DNA of 19,505 nucleotides from JBCCFX01 sp039029515 (GCA_039029515.1 JBCCFX010000054.1:1-19505); one strand, 5' to 3'; counted from the first letter of the stretch, positions 6,845 through 15,433 are shown. Translations and numbers: made by a program. The notes: generated by a model not told the origin, from the sequence alone.

Positions 6845-8647
6845 TTACGAACTGCTCGTGAGATCCTGAATCATCTGGACGAGGTCATCGATGTTCACCA
6901 CGCGTGAGTCATTCACGTCAGACCGGCATTCATCATTGCACGGACACGGCCCGAAATCGTTGATGAGCTTCAGCACGTCATCGATGTTCACCGCACCGTT
7001 CGCAGTGATGTCGCCGGGAATCTCGCCCATCGGCAGGGGGCCGAGGACGATCGTGCGTGGTTCCGCCTCCGACGGCAGCGGCACGGTCTGCAGATCACTG
7101 CCATCAAGCTGGATCGCGCGGACTGCCGGCGGATTGAACGTCGTCCAGTACACCGCGCCATCGTCTTCGTCGATTGCGACGTCATCGGGACCGGCCGGAT
7201 CCGTAATCAGAAGTTCCGGCAGCGTGCCATCTGACTGCACGCGCCAGATCTCCGAACGCGATGGATCGGCCCAGTACAGGAAGCCGGTGGTGCGATCGAT
7301 ATCGATCGCGGTCGGCGCGGCGCTGCCGACAATGGCGTGAATCGCGTACGCAATACCAGTCTCAAGGTCGACGCGAAGGAGTTGATCCAGCGCGGAATCG
7401 ACGACGAACGCGTTTGCACCGTCGATGACGAGATCATTGACCGACACAAGGCCGTACGTCTGCAAGGTGGTGGCGATCCCGCCGGCAAGCGGCGCGTATC
7501 GAATCGTTGCCGCACCTTCGACCCAGTACAACTGTCGTGCGGTGGTATCGACGGCCATGGCGCGCGGCACCAGGTCCACGGATTGAAAGACGAGTTCATC
7601 TTCGCCGGCAAGCGTGCTGCGCCGGATCTGTTTCCCGCTCGACCAGTAGATCGCATCGCCTTCAAGATCGATCACCATCGCGGATGGCGTCACGAGCTTG
7701 CTCACGTACAGGTCGTTCGTCTGCTTGCCTGCGGTCCAACGAAGCGCGAGACCATCGATCCAAAATACGTCGCCGGTGTTGCTATCGATCGCAACATGGC
7801 GCCCTTGTTCGCCGGTGGCGATGGACTCGAGGAACGCGCTGGCGAGGTCGAACGTCCGGACGAACGTCGATCCGCGCGTCGTCGCCTGATTCCAGATCAG
7901 TCGGCGTTGCACCGGATCGAAATCGAGTCCGCCGGCAAACGTATGCCCGGACTCAAGTGTCAGCATAAGTTCCGGGCCATGGCCATCGAGCGGCACGGCC
8001 CAGAGTTGGTTCGCAGTCGCAACGTATGCGGCGTCGAGTGCTACATCGATCGCGATGGCGCGCGGGTTCGTCACAATACCAGCGCCGAGTTGTTGCATGT
8101 CACCACCACGTACGGTCGCGGTGAAGACACCAAGTGCATCGTCGGTCCAGTAGATGCGTTGCAACGGCGCATGCAGGGCAACGTCGCGCGGCGCGTCGAG
8201 GCCTTCGGTGATGATGGGAATCGATTGCGTGCCATCCGTCGCGACTGACCAGATGGTGCGCGAACCTCGATCGACGAGATAGGCAACATCTGCATCGGCA
8301 TCGACAACCACGCCCGCAGGTTCGACCAGGTCAAAGCACATCACGCTGGTCAGCGTGCTGGTCTCGACATGAAGTTGGACGAGTTGCCGGTTGACGTGAT
8401 CCGTCCAGTAGATCATGCCGGCGTCGGCGTCGAGCGCAAGACCGTCACCAACGACAAATGTGGAATCCAGAACCACGGTGCGACTCGCGCCGTTCTTTCG
8501 AAAGCGCTGCACTTCCTTCGCGGCGCTGTCAGTGATGTACAAACGATCGTTGGGCGACGACTGCGCCATGATCGGTGGTGCCACGGTCGCGACCGATACG
8601 ATCGCGGCCAACGCTGTGCGTCGGTATTCCGTCAGATGCGCTGACAT
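6845..8647 (-). CDS. Secreted YWTD beta-propeller protein with C-terminal dockerin-like domain
   Basis: A 600-residue exported protein. Residues 1-29 form a signal peptide: a basic start, a hydrophobic core ALAAIVSVATVAPPIM, and a likely cleavage after MAQ. Residues about 32-535 are built of repeats of the LDL-receptor YWTD kind: YWTD at 80-83 and 166-169, and variants YWSS (334-337), YWVE (374-377), YWAD (458-461) and YWTT (500-503), each close to a DxxxxxxxY(W)xD strand. This predicts one or two six-bladed propellers for binding a protein or a glycan. The end (545-600) holds two calcium-loop and helix pairs, D-I-T-A-N-G-A-V-N-I-D-D and D-V-N-D-S-R-V-V-N-I-D-D, as in dockerins. A Cys-rich linker (CPCNDEC) joins them. 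The Shine-Dalgarno GGAGGG (8653-8658) lies 5 nt before ATG. A cell-surface or extracellular role is likely; no enzyme motif is visible. Confidence 0.88.
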   Translation of the reverse strand: MSAHLTEYRRTALAAIVSVATVAPPIMAQSSPNDRLYITDSAAKEVQRFRKNGASRTVVLDSTFVVGDGLALDADAGMIYWTDHVNRQLVQLHVETSTLTSVMCFDLVEPAGVVVDADADVAYLVDRGSRTIWSVATDGTQSIPIITEGLDAPRDVALHAPLQRIYWTDDALGVFTATVRGGDMQQLGAGIVTNPRAIAIDVALDAAYVATANQLWAVPLDGHGPELMLTLESGHTFAGGLDFDPVQRRLIWNQATTRGSTFVRTFDLASAFLESIATGEQGRHVAIDSNTGDVFWIDGLALRWTAGKQTNDLYVSKLVTPSAMVIDLEGDAIYWSSGKQIRRSTLAGEDELVFQSVDLVPRAMAVDTTARQLYWVEGAATIRYAPLAGGIATTLQTYGLVSVNDLVIDGANAFVVDSALDQLLRVDLETGIAYAIHAIVGSAAPTAIDIDRTTGFLYWADPSRSEIWRVQSDGTLPELLITDPAGPDDVAIDEDDGAVYWTTFNPPAVRAIQLDGSDLQTVPLPSEAEPRTIVLGPLPMGEIPGDITANGAVNIDDVLKLINDFGPCPCNDECRSDVNDSRVVNIDDLVQMIQDLTSSS

Positions 8648-8759
8648 GGAATCCCTCCAACCTGGTGGCCCACACCGTCACCAAGTGTACCCGGAGCACC
8701 AGCGATTCCGGCGCGAAAACCCGCGTCTCAGGCTACACCATCGCGACAATTGACATGGT

Positions 8760-9803
8760 TCAATCGGATGCGGAGGTTTCTGGCGCGGATTCGGGGGCCG
8801 TCCGGGTTCGTCGCGGGGCGACGATCGCCGAGGAATGGCCCTGACTTTCACCCTTCCGCACCATCCCGATCTCGGTGATGCGCTCCCAGGCGCTCTCGGC
8901 GTTGCCGGCGGAATACTCGATGCCAATCGACCGACGATCCCATGCCCGCGCAACCGTCACCGTCGTACCGCTGCCGAGGAACGGGTCGAGCACGAGATCA
9001 CCGGGATTCGAACATGCGCGAATCACGCGTTCGAGATACACCTCAGGAATCTGGTTGTGGTGATTGTGCCGGCGCTCCTTGTTGTTGCCTTGAATGCGGC
9101 CCCAGTACTTGCCGTACCACACATCCATTGGAACGCGCAAGCCTTTGCTGGAGTCTTTGGCAAACGTGCGCGGGTCGCCGTACACACTCGCTCGATCCGA
9201 CGGCTCGAGGATCTCGTCGCGGTTCCACGTTCGGTTGTCGGCATCGCGCGCAAAGTACAGGGCGTGCACCTTGCTCATGATGAAAGAGCTTTCGCGATTC
9301 TGGCCGAACCGGAAATGCCATGCGCACCAATTGATCATCGTGAGACCACGGCGCTTGAGATGCACCACGATCTCCGCAGCGGTGTCATCCGGAATGTTGA
9401 CCCACAGGCTTCCCGTCGGACTGAGCGCATCAATGCATCCATCCAACCAGTCGAACGTGAACCGCTCGTATTCATCGCGTGGCATGCCGTCGTTCCACTG
9501 TTCGTACGGCACATCCCAGTTGAACGGCGGGTCGGCGAAGATGAGATCGACGTTCCCACGATCGGGCAGGTTCGCCAGCACATCGCGGCAATCACCGACG
9601 TACACGCGCGTGTCAGGTTCATCCGCGTGATGCGTTGGAGTGAGATCCTGCTTCGGCGCGACGTGCTTCGGGACCTGATCACCAAACAGGGTGATGTCGG
9701 CATCGACGAGGTCGCGGGCGGCGCGCCGCTGCACGATGGTTGCGCCGCTTGGCATGGCGTATCCGCCGGGACGATCGAAATCAGTGTTCTTGCGCTCAGC
9801 CAC
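8760..9803 (-). CDS. Beta-class DNA (adenine-N6 or cytosine-N4) methyltransferase, solitary
   Basis: A 347-residue S-adenosylmethionine-dependent DNA methyltransferase. The order of motifs is that of the beta class: the catalytic motif IV DPPFNWD (91-97) comes first, and the AdoMet-binding DPFLGSGTT (273-281) comes near the C-terminus, followed by IGIEYS. Other visible parts are YVGDCRDVL (68-76) and the QIPEVYLERVI helix before motif I (about 251-261). DPPF rather than the commoner DPPY is accepted in this group. The first possible start is a TTG at 9824, but GTG at 9803 has an exact AAGGAG six bases upstream and is preferred. No restriction endonuclease or specificity gene lies nearby, so it looks like an orphan, possibly epigenetic, methylase. 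It sits between upp and the dockerin-like gene. The recognition site cannot be read from the sequence. Confidence 0.9.
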   Translation of the reverse strand: MAERKNTDFDRPGGYAMPSGATIVQRRAARDLVDADITLFGDQVPKHVAPKQDLTPTHHADEPDTRVYVGDCRDVLANLPDRGNVDLIFADPPFNWDVPYEQWNDGMPRDEYERFTFDWLDGCIDALSPTGSLWVNIPDDTAAEIVVHLKRRGLTMINWCAWHFRFGQNRESSFIMSKVHALYFARDADNRTWNRDEILEPSDRASVYGDPRTFAKDSSKGLRVPMDVWYGKYWGRIQGNNKERRHNHHNQIPEVYLERVIRACSNPGDLVLDPFLGSGTTVTVARAWDRRSIGIEYSAGNAESAWERITEIGMVRKGESQGHSSAIVAPRRTRTAPESAPETSASD

Positions 9804-9809
9804 GACATG

Positions 9810-9815
9810 CTCCTT
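9810..9815 (-). promoter_or_regulatory. Ribosome-binding site deciding the methyltransferase start
   Basis: The minus strand reads AAGGAG, then six bases, then GTG (9803). This is a textbook spacing and is the reason for choosing GTG over the upstream TTG at 9824, which would place this site inside the coding sequence. Confidence 0.65.
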
Positions 9816-9831
9816 GACCCGCAAGAGCGTA

Positions 9832-9852
9832 GCGCGAGCGCGCGCTCCGCGC
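9832..9852 (-). other. GC-rich hairpin between upp and the methyltransferase gene
   Basis: The 21 bases contain the perfect 12-bp palindrome gagcgcgcgctc (9836-9847). As RNA from the minus strand they can also fold as an 8-bp stem with one bulged G around a GCGC loop. It lies 20 bp after the upp stop and about 17 bp before the methylase ribosome-binding site. There is no following T-run, so it is not a standard intrinsic terminator. It could slow RNA polymerase, protect the upp mRNA end, or be a by-product of GC-rich sequence. Confidence 0.3.
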
Positions 9853-9871
9853 CACTGTCATGGGGCTATTG

Positions 9872-10519
9872 TCAAAGTGTCCCGAAGATGCGATCGCCGG
9901 CGTCGCCGAGACCGGGGCGAATGTAGCCGCGTTCGTCGAGCTGCCGATCGATCGCCGCCGCGTAAATCATGACGTCCGGATGTTCTGATTGCATGCGTGC
10001 GACACCTTCGGGCGCGCAGACGAGGCAGATCATCTTGATGTGCTGACAACCGTTCTTGCGCAACTCGCCTGCGGCGTATGCCGCCGAACCGCCGGTCGCG
10101 AGCATCGGATCGACAAGCAACACCGGACCATCGGCTATGTCAGACGGTAGCTTCTGGTAGTACGTCACCGGCTCGAGGGTCGAGTCATCTCGGTACACGC
10201 CAAGGTGGCCGACACGAGCTTCGGGGATGAGCGACAGAATGCCGTCGGTCATCCCGATGCCGGCGCGAAGAATCGGCACGAGCGTGACCGGCGCGGACAT
10301 GCGCACGCCGATCGTCGTTTCCATCGGCGTTTCGATCGGAATCTCGGCGGTGGGAAACGTGCGGCTGACTTCGAACGTCATCAACCCGGCGATGTGGTTC
10401 AGCAGCGATCGGAACGTGTCGGTCGTCGTATCACGATCGCGCAGCCGCGACAGCTTCTGCTGGATCAGCGGATGATGGAAGATACGAAGGTTCGGCCATT
10501 CCGGATGGGCGGTTGGCAT
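9872..10519 (-). CDS. upp: Uracil phosphoribosyltransferase
   Basis: A 215-residue cytoplasmic enzyme converting uracil and PRPP to UMP and pyrophosphate (pyrimidine salvage). The length fits the family (about 208-215). Clear marks are the VPILRAGIGM segment (81-90), the PRPP-binding loop VDPMLATGGSA (136-146), and the uracil-binding C-terminal GYIRPGLGDAGDRIFGT (198-214), all intact. The GPVLLVDPMLATGGS segment is closest to the Upp type rather than to PyrR. ATG at 10519 is the start; the Shine-Dalgarno is weak. It begins 29 bp after the end of the GH35-like gene, so it is probably transcribed with it, and the methyltransferase lies 68 bp downstream. The neighbours do not suggest a shared pathway. 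Confidence 0.96.
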   Translation of the reverse strand: MPTAHPEWPNLRIFHHPLIQQKLSRLRDRDTTTDTFRSLLNHIAGLMTFEVSRTFPTAEIPIETPMETTIGVRMSAPVTLVPILRAGIGMTDGILSLIPEARVGHLGVYRDDSTLEPVTYYQKLPSDIADGPVLLVDPMLATGGSAAYAAGELRKNGCQHIKMICLVCAPEGVARMQSEHPDVMIYAAAIDRQLDERGYIRPGLGDAGDRIFGTL

Positions 10520-10548
10520 GCCATCAGTGTACAGGAAACGGCGATTGA

Positions 10549-13308
10549 TCAGACATCGAGGTCACCATGTTCGCGTGTGACGACCCGTACCTGCGATGGA
10601 TTGAAACCGTGTTCATCGAAGATCAGCAGCTCGTTGTCCTCGCCTTCGCGCATCCAGCCATCGGGAATCCAGAGCCGTGTCTGCGGGCCAACGGCTTTAC
10701 CATTCTCCCGTGCGGTGAAGTACCGACCGATCGACCGGCCGTTCACGATGGCGCAACCCTTGGACAATCCGTTCGTATCGAGGAATGACGGCCACGGACC
10801 GCCGGGCGTACTGAACTGACCGGAGAACCACGTCGGACATGGCGGCGCGTCATTGACCGACTCGATCGGCTCGAAGTCGACTGCCGGCGGCGCATCCCAC
10901 TTCGCGAAACTCCAGGTCGCATCCGCGGAGACGACATCGACCGCTTCCACGAAGTTGATGGTCTTGGCGAGCGTGCTTGTGCTGATATCCTGCCGGGCAT
11001 CGGGAACGAAGCGCCATTCGTTCTTCCCGCGCTTGAACAGGTCATCGGCAGGATCAAGGCGAATGTGGCGTGTCGTTGCGCCGGTGGTTCCTGCGTAATA
11101 CAGCATTGGTTCGCCGTTCAGAAGGAACGTGCCGCGCGCGTCCAGCCCGTCGATCAGGCAGTAGATGACGGACTTCTTCAGATGGTTGATCGTCCACGTG
11201 AAGTGCGTGGTGTCGGACAGCACGCTCGGTGTGAGGCCGCTGATGAACCCGCGCAGGACGAATGGATCCATCGCCTCGCCGGTCACCTTGGCGACCTTGC
11301 CGACTTTGAAGTCGGCGACTTCGACGAGATGGTCGTGAATGCCCTTCGCGTCATCGAGGTCGTTGCCATCGCTGAATCGGCCGAGGTTGTCGACGAGCAG
11401 CGTGAGCGCGGCATCGTCCTTGGCGAGCTTGAGATCGAACGTGCCGCGACGCGCGCCGGGGCCTTCGCCGATGACCGCTGCGCATGCATCGTTGTTGTAG
11501 ATGTGGACACGATCGCTTGCGCCGGGAAGCAGCATTCGTCGCTTCTTATCGCTGCTCTTCTTCATGACGATGCGATACCAGCCGTAGCCGGTGGATGCAC
11601 CACATTCCACGAGCGAACTCGGGCCTGCGAGTGATGCGTAGCGCGGCGATGTGCCGTTCACAAACGCGGCGGCGGTGCAGACGCGAACATCACGCAGTGC
11701 GCGCGTCGTACTTCGCCCTTTCCCGACGATCGCGTCACTGACACGACTCGTCTCGCCGTCCGGCGAGATCATGGTCACGGTCTTGAATTTCGGATGCTCG
11801 ACCGGCTCACCATCGGCCGTGATCTTCGACACGCCGACGTAGACGTCATCGCCGTGGATGCATGTCGCATCGAGCTGCGCGTGGTTCAACAGGACGAGGT
11901 TGATGTTCTCGTGCGAGATCACCGTTGGCTTCTGTCCACTGGGAATCTGCGCTTCGAGCGGTCGCCCGTTGATCGCAAGCAGGACGGTACTCTTCGCTTT
12001 TCCGAAGAGGACGAGCGTGCGTCGTCCAACCATCGCCCACGGTGAAACGTTGGCGTAGTCGAGTCGACCGTTGCCCTGAAGATCGACATCGACGACATAC
12101 CAGGACACCGGAACGTCCCCGGGTTCGATCGGCAAACGACGGCCGTCATCGAGCAACAGCGTGAGGCCATCGCGCTGACTCGCCGAATACACGAAGATCA
12201 CCTGACCCTGATCGCCGGTCAACGGCACGACGATCGGCGGATCACCACCCTTGCGACGTTGTCCGGGCGTGAGATCTGGAATCACCGGCTGTCGGTCAGG
12301 ATCCAGATCCGCGAACACGTTGGCAAAGCTCGTCACAAACGTGCCGAGACGCTGGAGCGCGTGGAATGTGTCCGTGCGCGTGCCGGCTTCACCCAGGGGT
12401 GCGCCGACGGCGGCGGCGGTGGTGCTGAACCGATCCGGCGCGCCGTCGAAACGCCCGGCGAGCCAACCGTGCGCAACGCCAGCATGGAATGGCTGGATGA
12501 TCGGCTGGCCACCGGCGGCGACGACTTCAGTAACGCGGCGCAGGACATCGTCGGCATCAGGAGCGCGGCGCCGGTCGTCGCCCCACGCAGCCCGCGGAGC
12601 TACTTCGACGCTGGAGACGATCCGCGGTGCGTTCGGCTGCACGCCTCGCAACTGACGCAAGTGGGCAAGCAGGTCGCTGCCGCCGCGCCAGGCATCGAGC
12701 GTGGCTCCGAAGGAGTTCGCACTGACCCACAGATCGTTGGCGGCCACGATGGGAACCGCGTAGCCGCACTCCTGCATGATGTGCACGATCCGACCGAGAT
12801 AGCCGGCGGCGGCGACTTCATTCCCACACGTCCAGGCATGTTCCGCCTGCACGAGGAGGATCGGTCCATCGTTGGTGACCTGCAGGTCACTGAGATCGCC
12901 GAGCAGTTTGCGCAGGTACGGGCCAACGTGTTCGAGGAAGGCCGAATCACCATCGCGGAGTTGAAGATCGTTGTCTGCGGTCAACCAATGTGGCAGACCA
13001 CCACCATCGAATGCATCCCCGATGAACGGACCGGGTTGAAGCATGACGTAGAGATCGTGCTCGGCACACAATTCGATGAAACGTCTGACATCTGCCTGAC
13101 CTTCGAAGTCGAAACGTCCCTGACGTGGCTCATGCATCAACCAGGGGCAGTTGGTCTGCACGATGTTACAGCCGGCCTGCCGAATCGCGGCCAGTCGATC
13201 GTTCCACTCGGATTCGGGCACGCGAGCGTAGGGCATGGCGGCCCCGAACAGGAAGATCCGCCGCTGGTCGATTGCGAAGCACTGTCCGTTGAACGTCACC
13301 GTGGGCAT
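10549..13308 (-). CDS. GH35-like beta-galactosidase family protein with altered active site
   Basis: A 919-residue protein from ATG at 13308 (MPTVTFNGQ, matching where family members begin). An in-frame ATG at 13362 would add 18 unconserved residues. Residues about 1-330 follow the GH35 catalytic barrel: RVPESEWNDRLAAIRQAGCN (29-48), PWLMHEPRQGRFDFEG (55-70), PGPFIG...GGGLPHWL (92-109), NDGPILLVQAEHAWTCG (146-162) and SSVEVAP (232-238). Key residues are changed: the family's AEW-GGLP Glu is Ala99, and the acid/base Glu of the Q-x-E-N-E-Y-G motif is Ala158 (Q-A-E-H-A-W-T). Glu235 may be the remaining nucleophile. The C-terminal part has jelly-roll domains, including a last one (about 800-910) with NGRSIGRYF and the GPQTRLWIPDGWM motif typical of GH35 ends. 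No signal peptide is seen. It may bind rather than cleave galactosides, or use another catalytic scheme. It is divergent from the TolC-like gene and 29 bp before upp. Confidence 0.85.
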   Translation of the reverse strand: MPTVTFNGQCFAIDQRRIFLFGAAMPYARVPESEWNDRLAAIRQAGCNIVQTNCPWLMHEPRQGRFDFEGQADVRRFIELCAEHDLYVMLQPGPFIGDAFDGGGLPHWLTADNDLQLRDGDSAFLEHVGPYLRKLLGDLSDLQVTNDGPILLVQAEHAWTCGNEVAAAGYLGRIVHIMQECGYAVPIVAANDLWVSANSFGATLDAWRGGSDLLAHLRQLRGVQPNAPRIVSSVEVAPRAAWGDDRRRAPDADDVLRRVTEVVAAGGQPIIQPFHAGVAHGWLAGRFDGAPDRFSTTAAAVGAPLGEAGTRTDTFHALQRLGTFVTSFANVFADLDPDRQPVIPDLTPGQRRKGGDPPIVVPLTGDQGQVIFVYSASQRDGLTLLLDDGRRLPIEPGDVPVSWYVVDVDLQGNGRLDYANVSPWAMVGRRTLVLFGKAKSTVLLAINGRPLEAQIPSGQKPTVISHENINLVLLNHAQLDATCIHGDDVYVGVSKITADGEPVEHPKFKTVTMISPDGETSRVSDAIVGKGRSTTRALRDVRVCTAAAFVNGTSPRYASLAGPSSLVECGASTGYGWYRIVMKKSSDKKRRMLLPGASDRVHIYNNDACAAVIGEGPGARRGTFDLKLAKDDAALTLLVDNLGRFSDGNDLDDAKGIHDHLVEVADFKVGKVAKVTGEAMDPFVLRGFISGLTPSVLSDTTHFTWTINHLKKSVIYCLIDGLDARGTFLLNGEPMLYYAGTTGATTRHIRLDPADDLFKRGKNEWRFVPDARQDISTSTLAKTINFVEAVDVVSADATWSFAKWDAPPAVDFEPIESVNDAPPCPTWFSGQFSTPGGPWPSFLDTNGLSKGCAIVNGRSIGRYFTARENGKAVGPQTRLWIPDGWMREGEDNELLIFDEHGFNPSQVRVVTREHGDLDV

Positions 13309-13349
13309 AAGAGGCTCGAATCCTGCATGCTGACTCTGAAATTCATCAC

Positions 13350-13368
13350 GCGTCGATCGCATCGACGC
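13350..13368. promoter_or_regulatory. Perfect 8-bp inverted repeat in the divergent intergenic region
   Basis: The sequence gcgtcgat-cgc-atcgacgc has 8-bp arms and a 3-base centre, 42 bp upstream of the GH35-like ATG at 13308. It could be an operator for a dimeric regulator acting on one or both divergent genes, or a hairpin in the GH35 leader RNA. It overlaps the alternative ATG at 13362, which is one more reason to prefer the inner start. Two arms of eight can occur by chance in sequence rich in GATCG words, so support is modest. Confidence 0.35.
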
Positions 13369-13449
13369 CGGGGATTGCGAACCGCCCAGTATGACGATTT
13401 CGCGGGGTTGCGGGGTGAGTCGCCGATCGAGGCCGTGACGGTCTCATCC

Positions 13450-13478
13450 CGGACATCATCCGATCGGTCGGCTACGAT
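13450..13478 (+). promoter_or_regulatory. Possible sigma-70 promoter of the TolC/adaptor unit
   Basis: A CGGACA box (13450-13455, four of six matches to TTGACA) and a TACGAT box (13473-13478, four of six matches to TATAAT) are separated by 17 bp. The expected start of transcription would be about 50 bases before the ATG at 13537. The match is moderate and planctomycete promoter consensus is poorly known, so this is only a candidate. Confidence 0.25.
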
Positions 13479-13536
13479 GCCAATCTTGCGCCCCGCGCGT
13501 TCGCGTTCACAACCGACCAAGGACTCCGAAACGACC

Positions 13537-15369
13537 ATGACGCTCTGCAGAACGCTGAAGGCCGCTGCCTGGCCCGCCGTACTCGCGTTCGGACTGCTGG
13601 CACTCGGCCCCGGCTGCGATCGGAATCTCCGGGAAATCGACGCTGAAGTCGAGCGATTGCTCGGTGTCACGAGCGGCACGCTCGGTCTGGAAGCTCCGCC
13701 GCCGGGGTATTCGCCTGAGACGTCACCTCGGATTGCTTCAGATGTTGAATCCACGTACGCCGCAGAGCAACTCGACACGCGGAATCCGAATGCGACCGAC
13801 CTCACGTACCTGAAGGCGGAAGACGACATCGAGCGGGTGTTGAATCGACTGATCGGCTACGGCGACAGCGACGTCGATCCGCTGAACCTCGATCTTCAGA
13901 AGGCGTTGTCCTATGCGATGGCCAACAGCCGGGACTACCAGTTCGAAGAGGAACGGTATGTCCTCACCGCACTGAACCTGCTTCAGGAACGCCACTTGTG
14001 GGGCCCACGATTCTTCAATGATGTGCAGGCCGACATCACCGGCTCCGGCGATGATGGCACGTTCGATACCGCACTTCGGCTCGTGAACGACTTCCGGGTG
14101 ACGCAGCGACTGCCGTACGGCGGCGAAGTGTCAGCTCGCGCCCTCGCGACGGCGACTGAAGATCTTCACCAGTTCGTGTCCGGCGAGAAGTCCCAGAGCG
14201 TCGACGTCATTCTCGATGCCGAGATTCCCTTGCTGCGCGGCGCTGGCATTGTTGCCCGCGAAGATCGGATTCAGGCCGAACGCAACATGATCTACGCGGC
14301 CCGCACGTTTGAACGGTTCCGCCGGAACTTCGTCCTGACGATTACGTCGGACTTCCTGAGCCTTGTCGTTCGGAAGCAGGCGATCGCGAACGCCGAACAG
14401 TCGGTGCGCGACCTGCTAGACCTGACCGATGAGCAGCGATCACGACAGCGCGAAGGCCTGACCGATGTCATCGATTCCGGGCTCGCGGAACAACGCTATC
14501 TGCAGGCACTGGACAGCCTGAACAGCCAGCAGGAGTTCTATCGCGTTGAACTGGAGCAGTTCAAGGTCACGATCGGGATGCCCATCGATCAGCCGATCGG
14601 GATTGAGGAATCCACGCTTGGCCTGCCGGTGCCATCGGTGACGCTGAACGATGCGGTTCGTGCCGCAATGTCGAATCGCCTGGACTTGCAGACAGTTCGG
14701 GATCAATTGAACGATACCCGTCGCGCGATCGCGAACGCAGAGAATGATTTGTTACCGGACCTTGATCTCATCGGTTCGATTTCGATTCCGACGGATGATG
14801 ATCTGGACCGCAGCGGTCTGCAGTTCGAACCCGACAGCAACGACTTCACCGCCGGCGTACGATTCGGGCTGCCGTTGGATCGCGAGATTCAACGGATCAC
14901 GGTGCGTGAAGCCCAGATCGCTCATGAACGCGCCGTTCGTGCCTACGAGGAGTTCGTCGATACGCTCGCGGTGAACGTTCGCTCGGCGGTTCGCGACATC
15001 GACCGGGCTCAGTTCAGCCTCCAGATTCAGGCTGAAGGCATCAAGAACGCAGAAGTTCGCTTTGAAGCCGCCGAGTTGGACGAGACATCGACATCACGAG
15101 ACCGGTCGGAAGCGGTGGACGATTTGAACGCCGCCCGCGATGACTTCGATTCCGCCTATCGCGATCTTCAGCTGGCAATCCTGCGATACCTGCTTGAAAC
15201 CGGACAGCTTCGCGTCGGTAACGATGGGCAGATCGTACCGCTCAGCGGCATGACGCTGAACCCTGAGGCTGATCCGAGCGAAGAGGCTGCGGGATCCGAT
15301 GATTTCGACCTGATTGAGGGCATTCGGGGCCTCCAGCAGCCGGAAGCGGATGAATCTGACGACGAGTGA
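13537..15369 (+). CDS. TolC-family outer-membrane efflux protein
   Basis: A 610-residue protein from ATG at 13537; the frame is open far upstream, but that part is the shadow of the opposite GH35-like gene. Residues 1-27 are a signal sequence ending in LALGPGC, which may be a lipoprotein signal with Cys27 (the lipobox is not canonical). The rest follows the outer-membrane efflux pattern: two repeats of long alpha-helices and short beta-strands (first half about 115-340, second half about 375-570), with LDLQKALSYAMANSRDY (118-134) and the parallel TLNDAVRAAMSNRLDLQTVRDQLN, plus PLLRGAGIVARE typical of the family. The tail is acidic (about 575-610). Members form trimeric channels that let type I secretion, ABC or RND systems empty across the outer membrane. 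The adaptor gene follows at 138 bp; no pump gene is in the window, so the substrate is unknown. Confidence 0.88.
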   Translation: MTLCRTLKAAAWPAVLAFGLLALGPGCDRNLREIDAEVERLLGVTSGTLGLEAPPPGYSPETSPRIASDVESTYAAEQLDTRNPNATDLTYLKAEDDIERVLNRLIGYGDSDVDPLNLDLQKALSYAMANSRDYQFEEERYVLTALNLLQERHLWGPRFFNDVQADITGSGDDGTFDTALRLVNDFRVTQRLPYGGEVSARALATATEDLHQFVSGEKSQSVDVILDAEIPLLRGAGIVAREDRIQAERNMIYAARTFERFRRNFVLTITSDFLSLVVRKQAIANAEQSVRDLLDLTDEQRSRQREGLTDVIDSGLAEQRYLQALDSLNSQQEFYRVELEQFKVTIGMPIDQPIGIEESTLGLPVPSVTLNDAVRAAMSNRLDLQTVRDQLNDTRRAIANAENDLLPDLDLIGSISIPTDDDLDRSGLQFEPDSNDFTAGVRFGLPLDREIQRITVREAQIAHERAVRAYEEFVDTLAVNVRSAVRDIDRAQFSLQIQAEGIKNAEVRFEAAELDETSTSRDRSEAVDDLNAARDDFDSAYRDLQLAILRYLLETGQLRVGNDGQIVPLSGMTLNPEADPSEEAAGSDDFDLIEGIRGLQQPEADESDDE

Positions 15370-15433
15370 CGATCGAAGCCACTCGGGCGGAATTTCCGTC
15401 GATCCGGAATCGTTTGGAATCTATGGTGAAGAT

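Noticed and set aside
7337..8248. Plus-strand frame of 303 codons
   Set aside because: It is the shadow of the YWTD-propeller gene.
8835..9926. Plus-strand frame of 363 codons
   Set aside because: It lies opposite the methyltransferase and part of upp, whose family motifs are unambiguous; the plus-strand translation has no recognisable motif.
12259..13536. Plus-strand reading frame continuing 426 codons upstream of the TolC-like start
   Set aside because: It is the shadow of the GH35-like gene on the opposite strand. The signal peptide at 13537 marks the true start of the exported protein.
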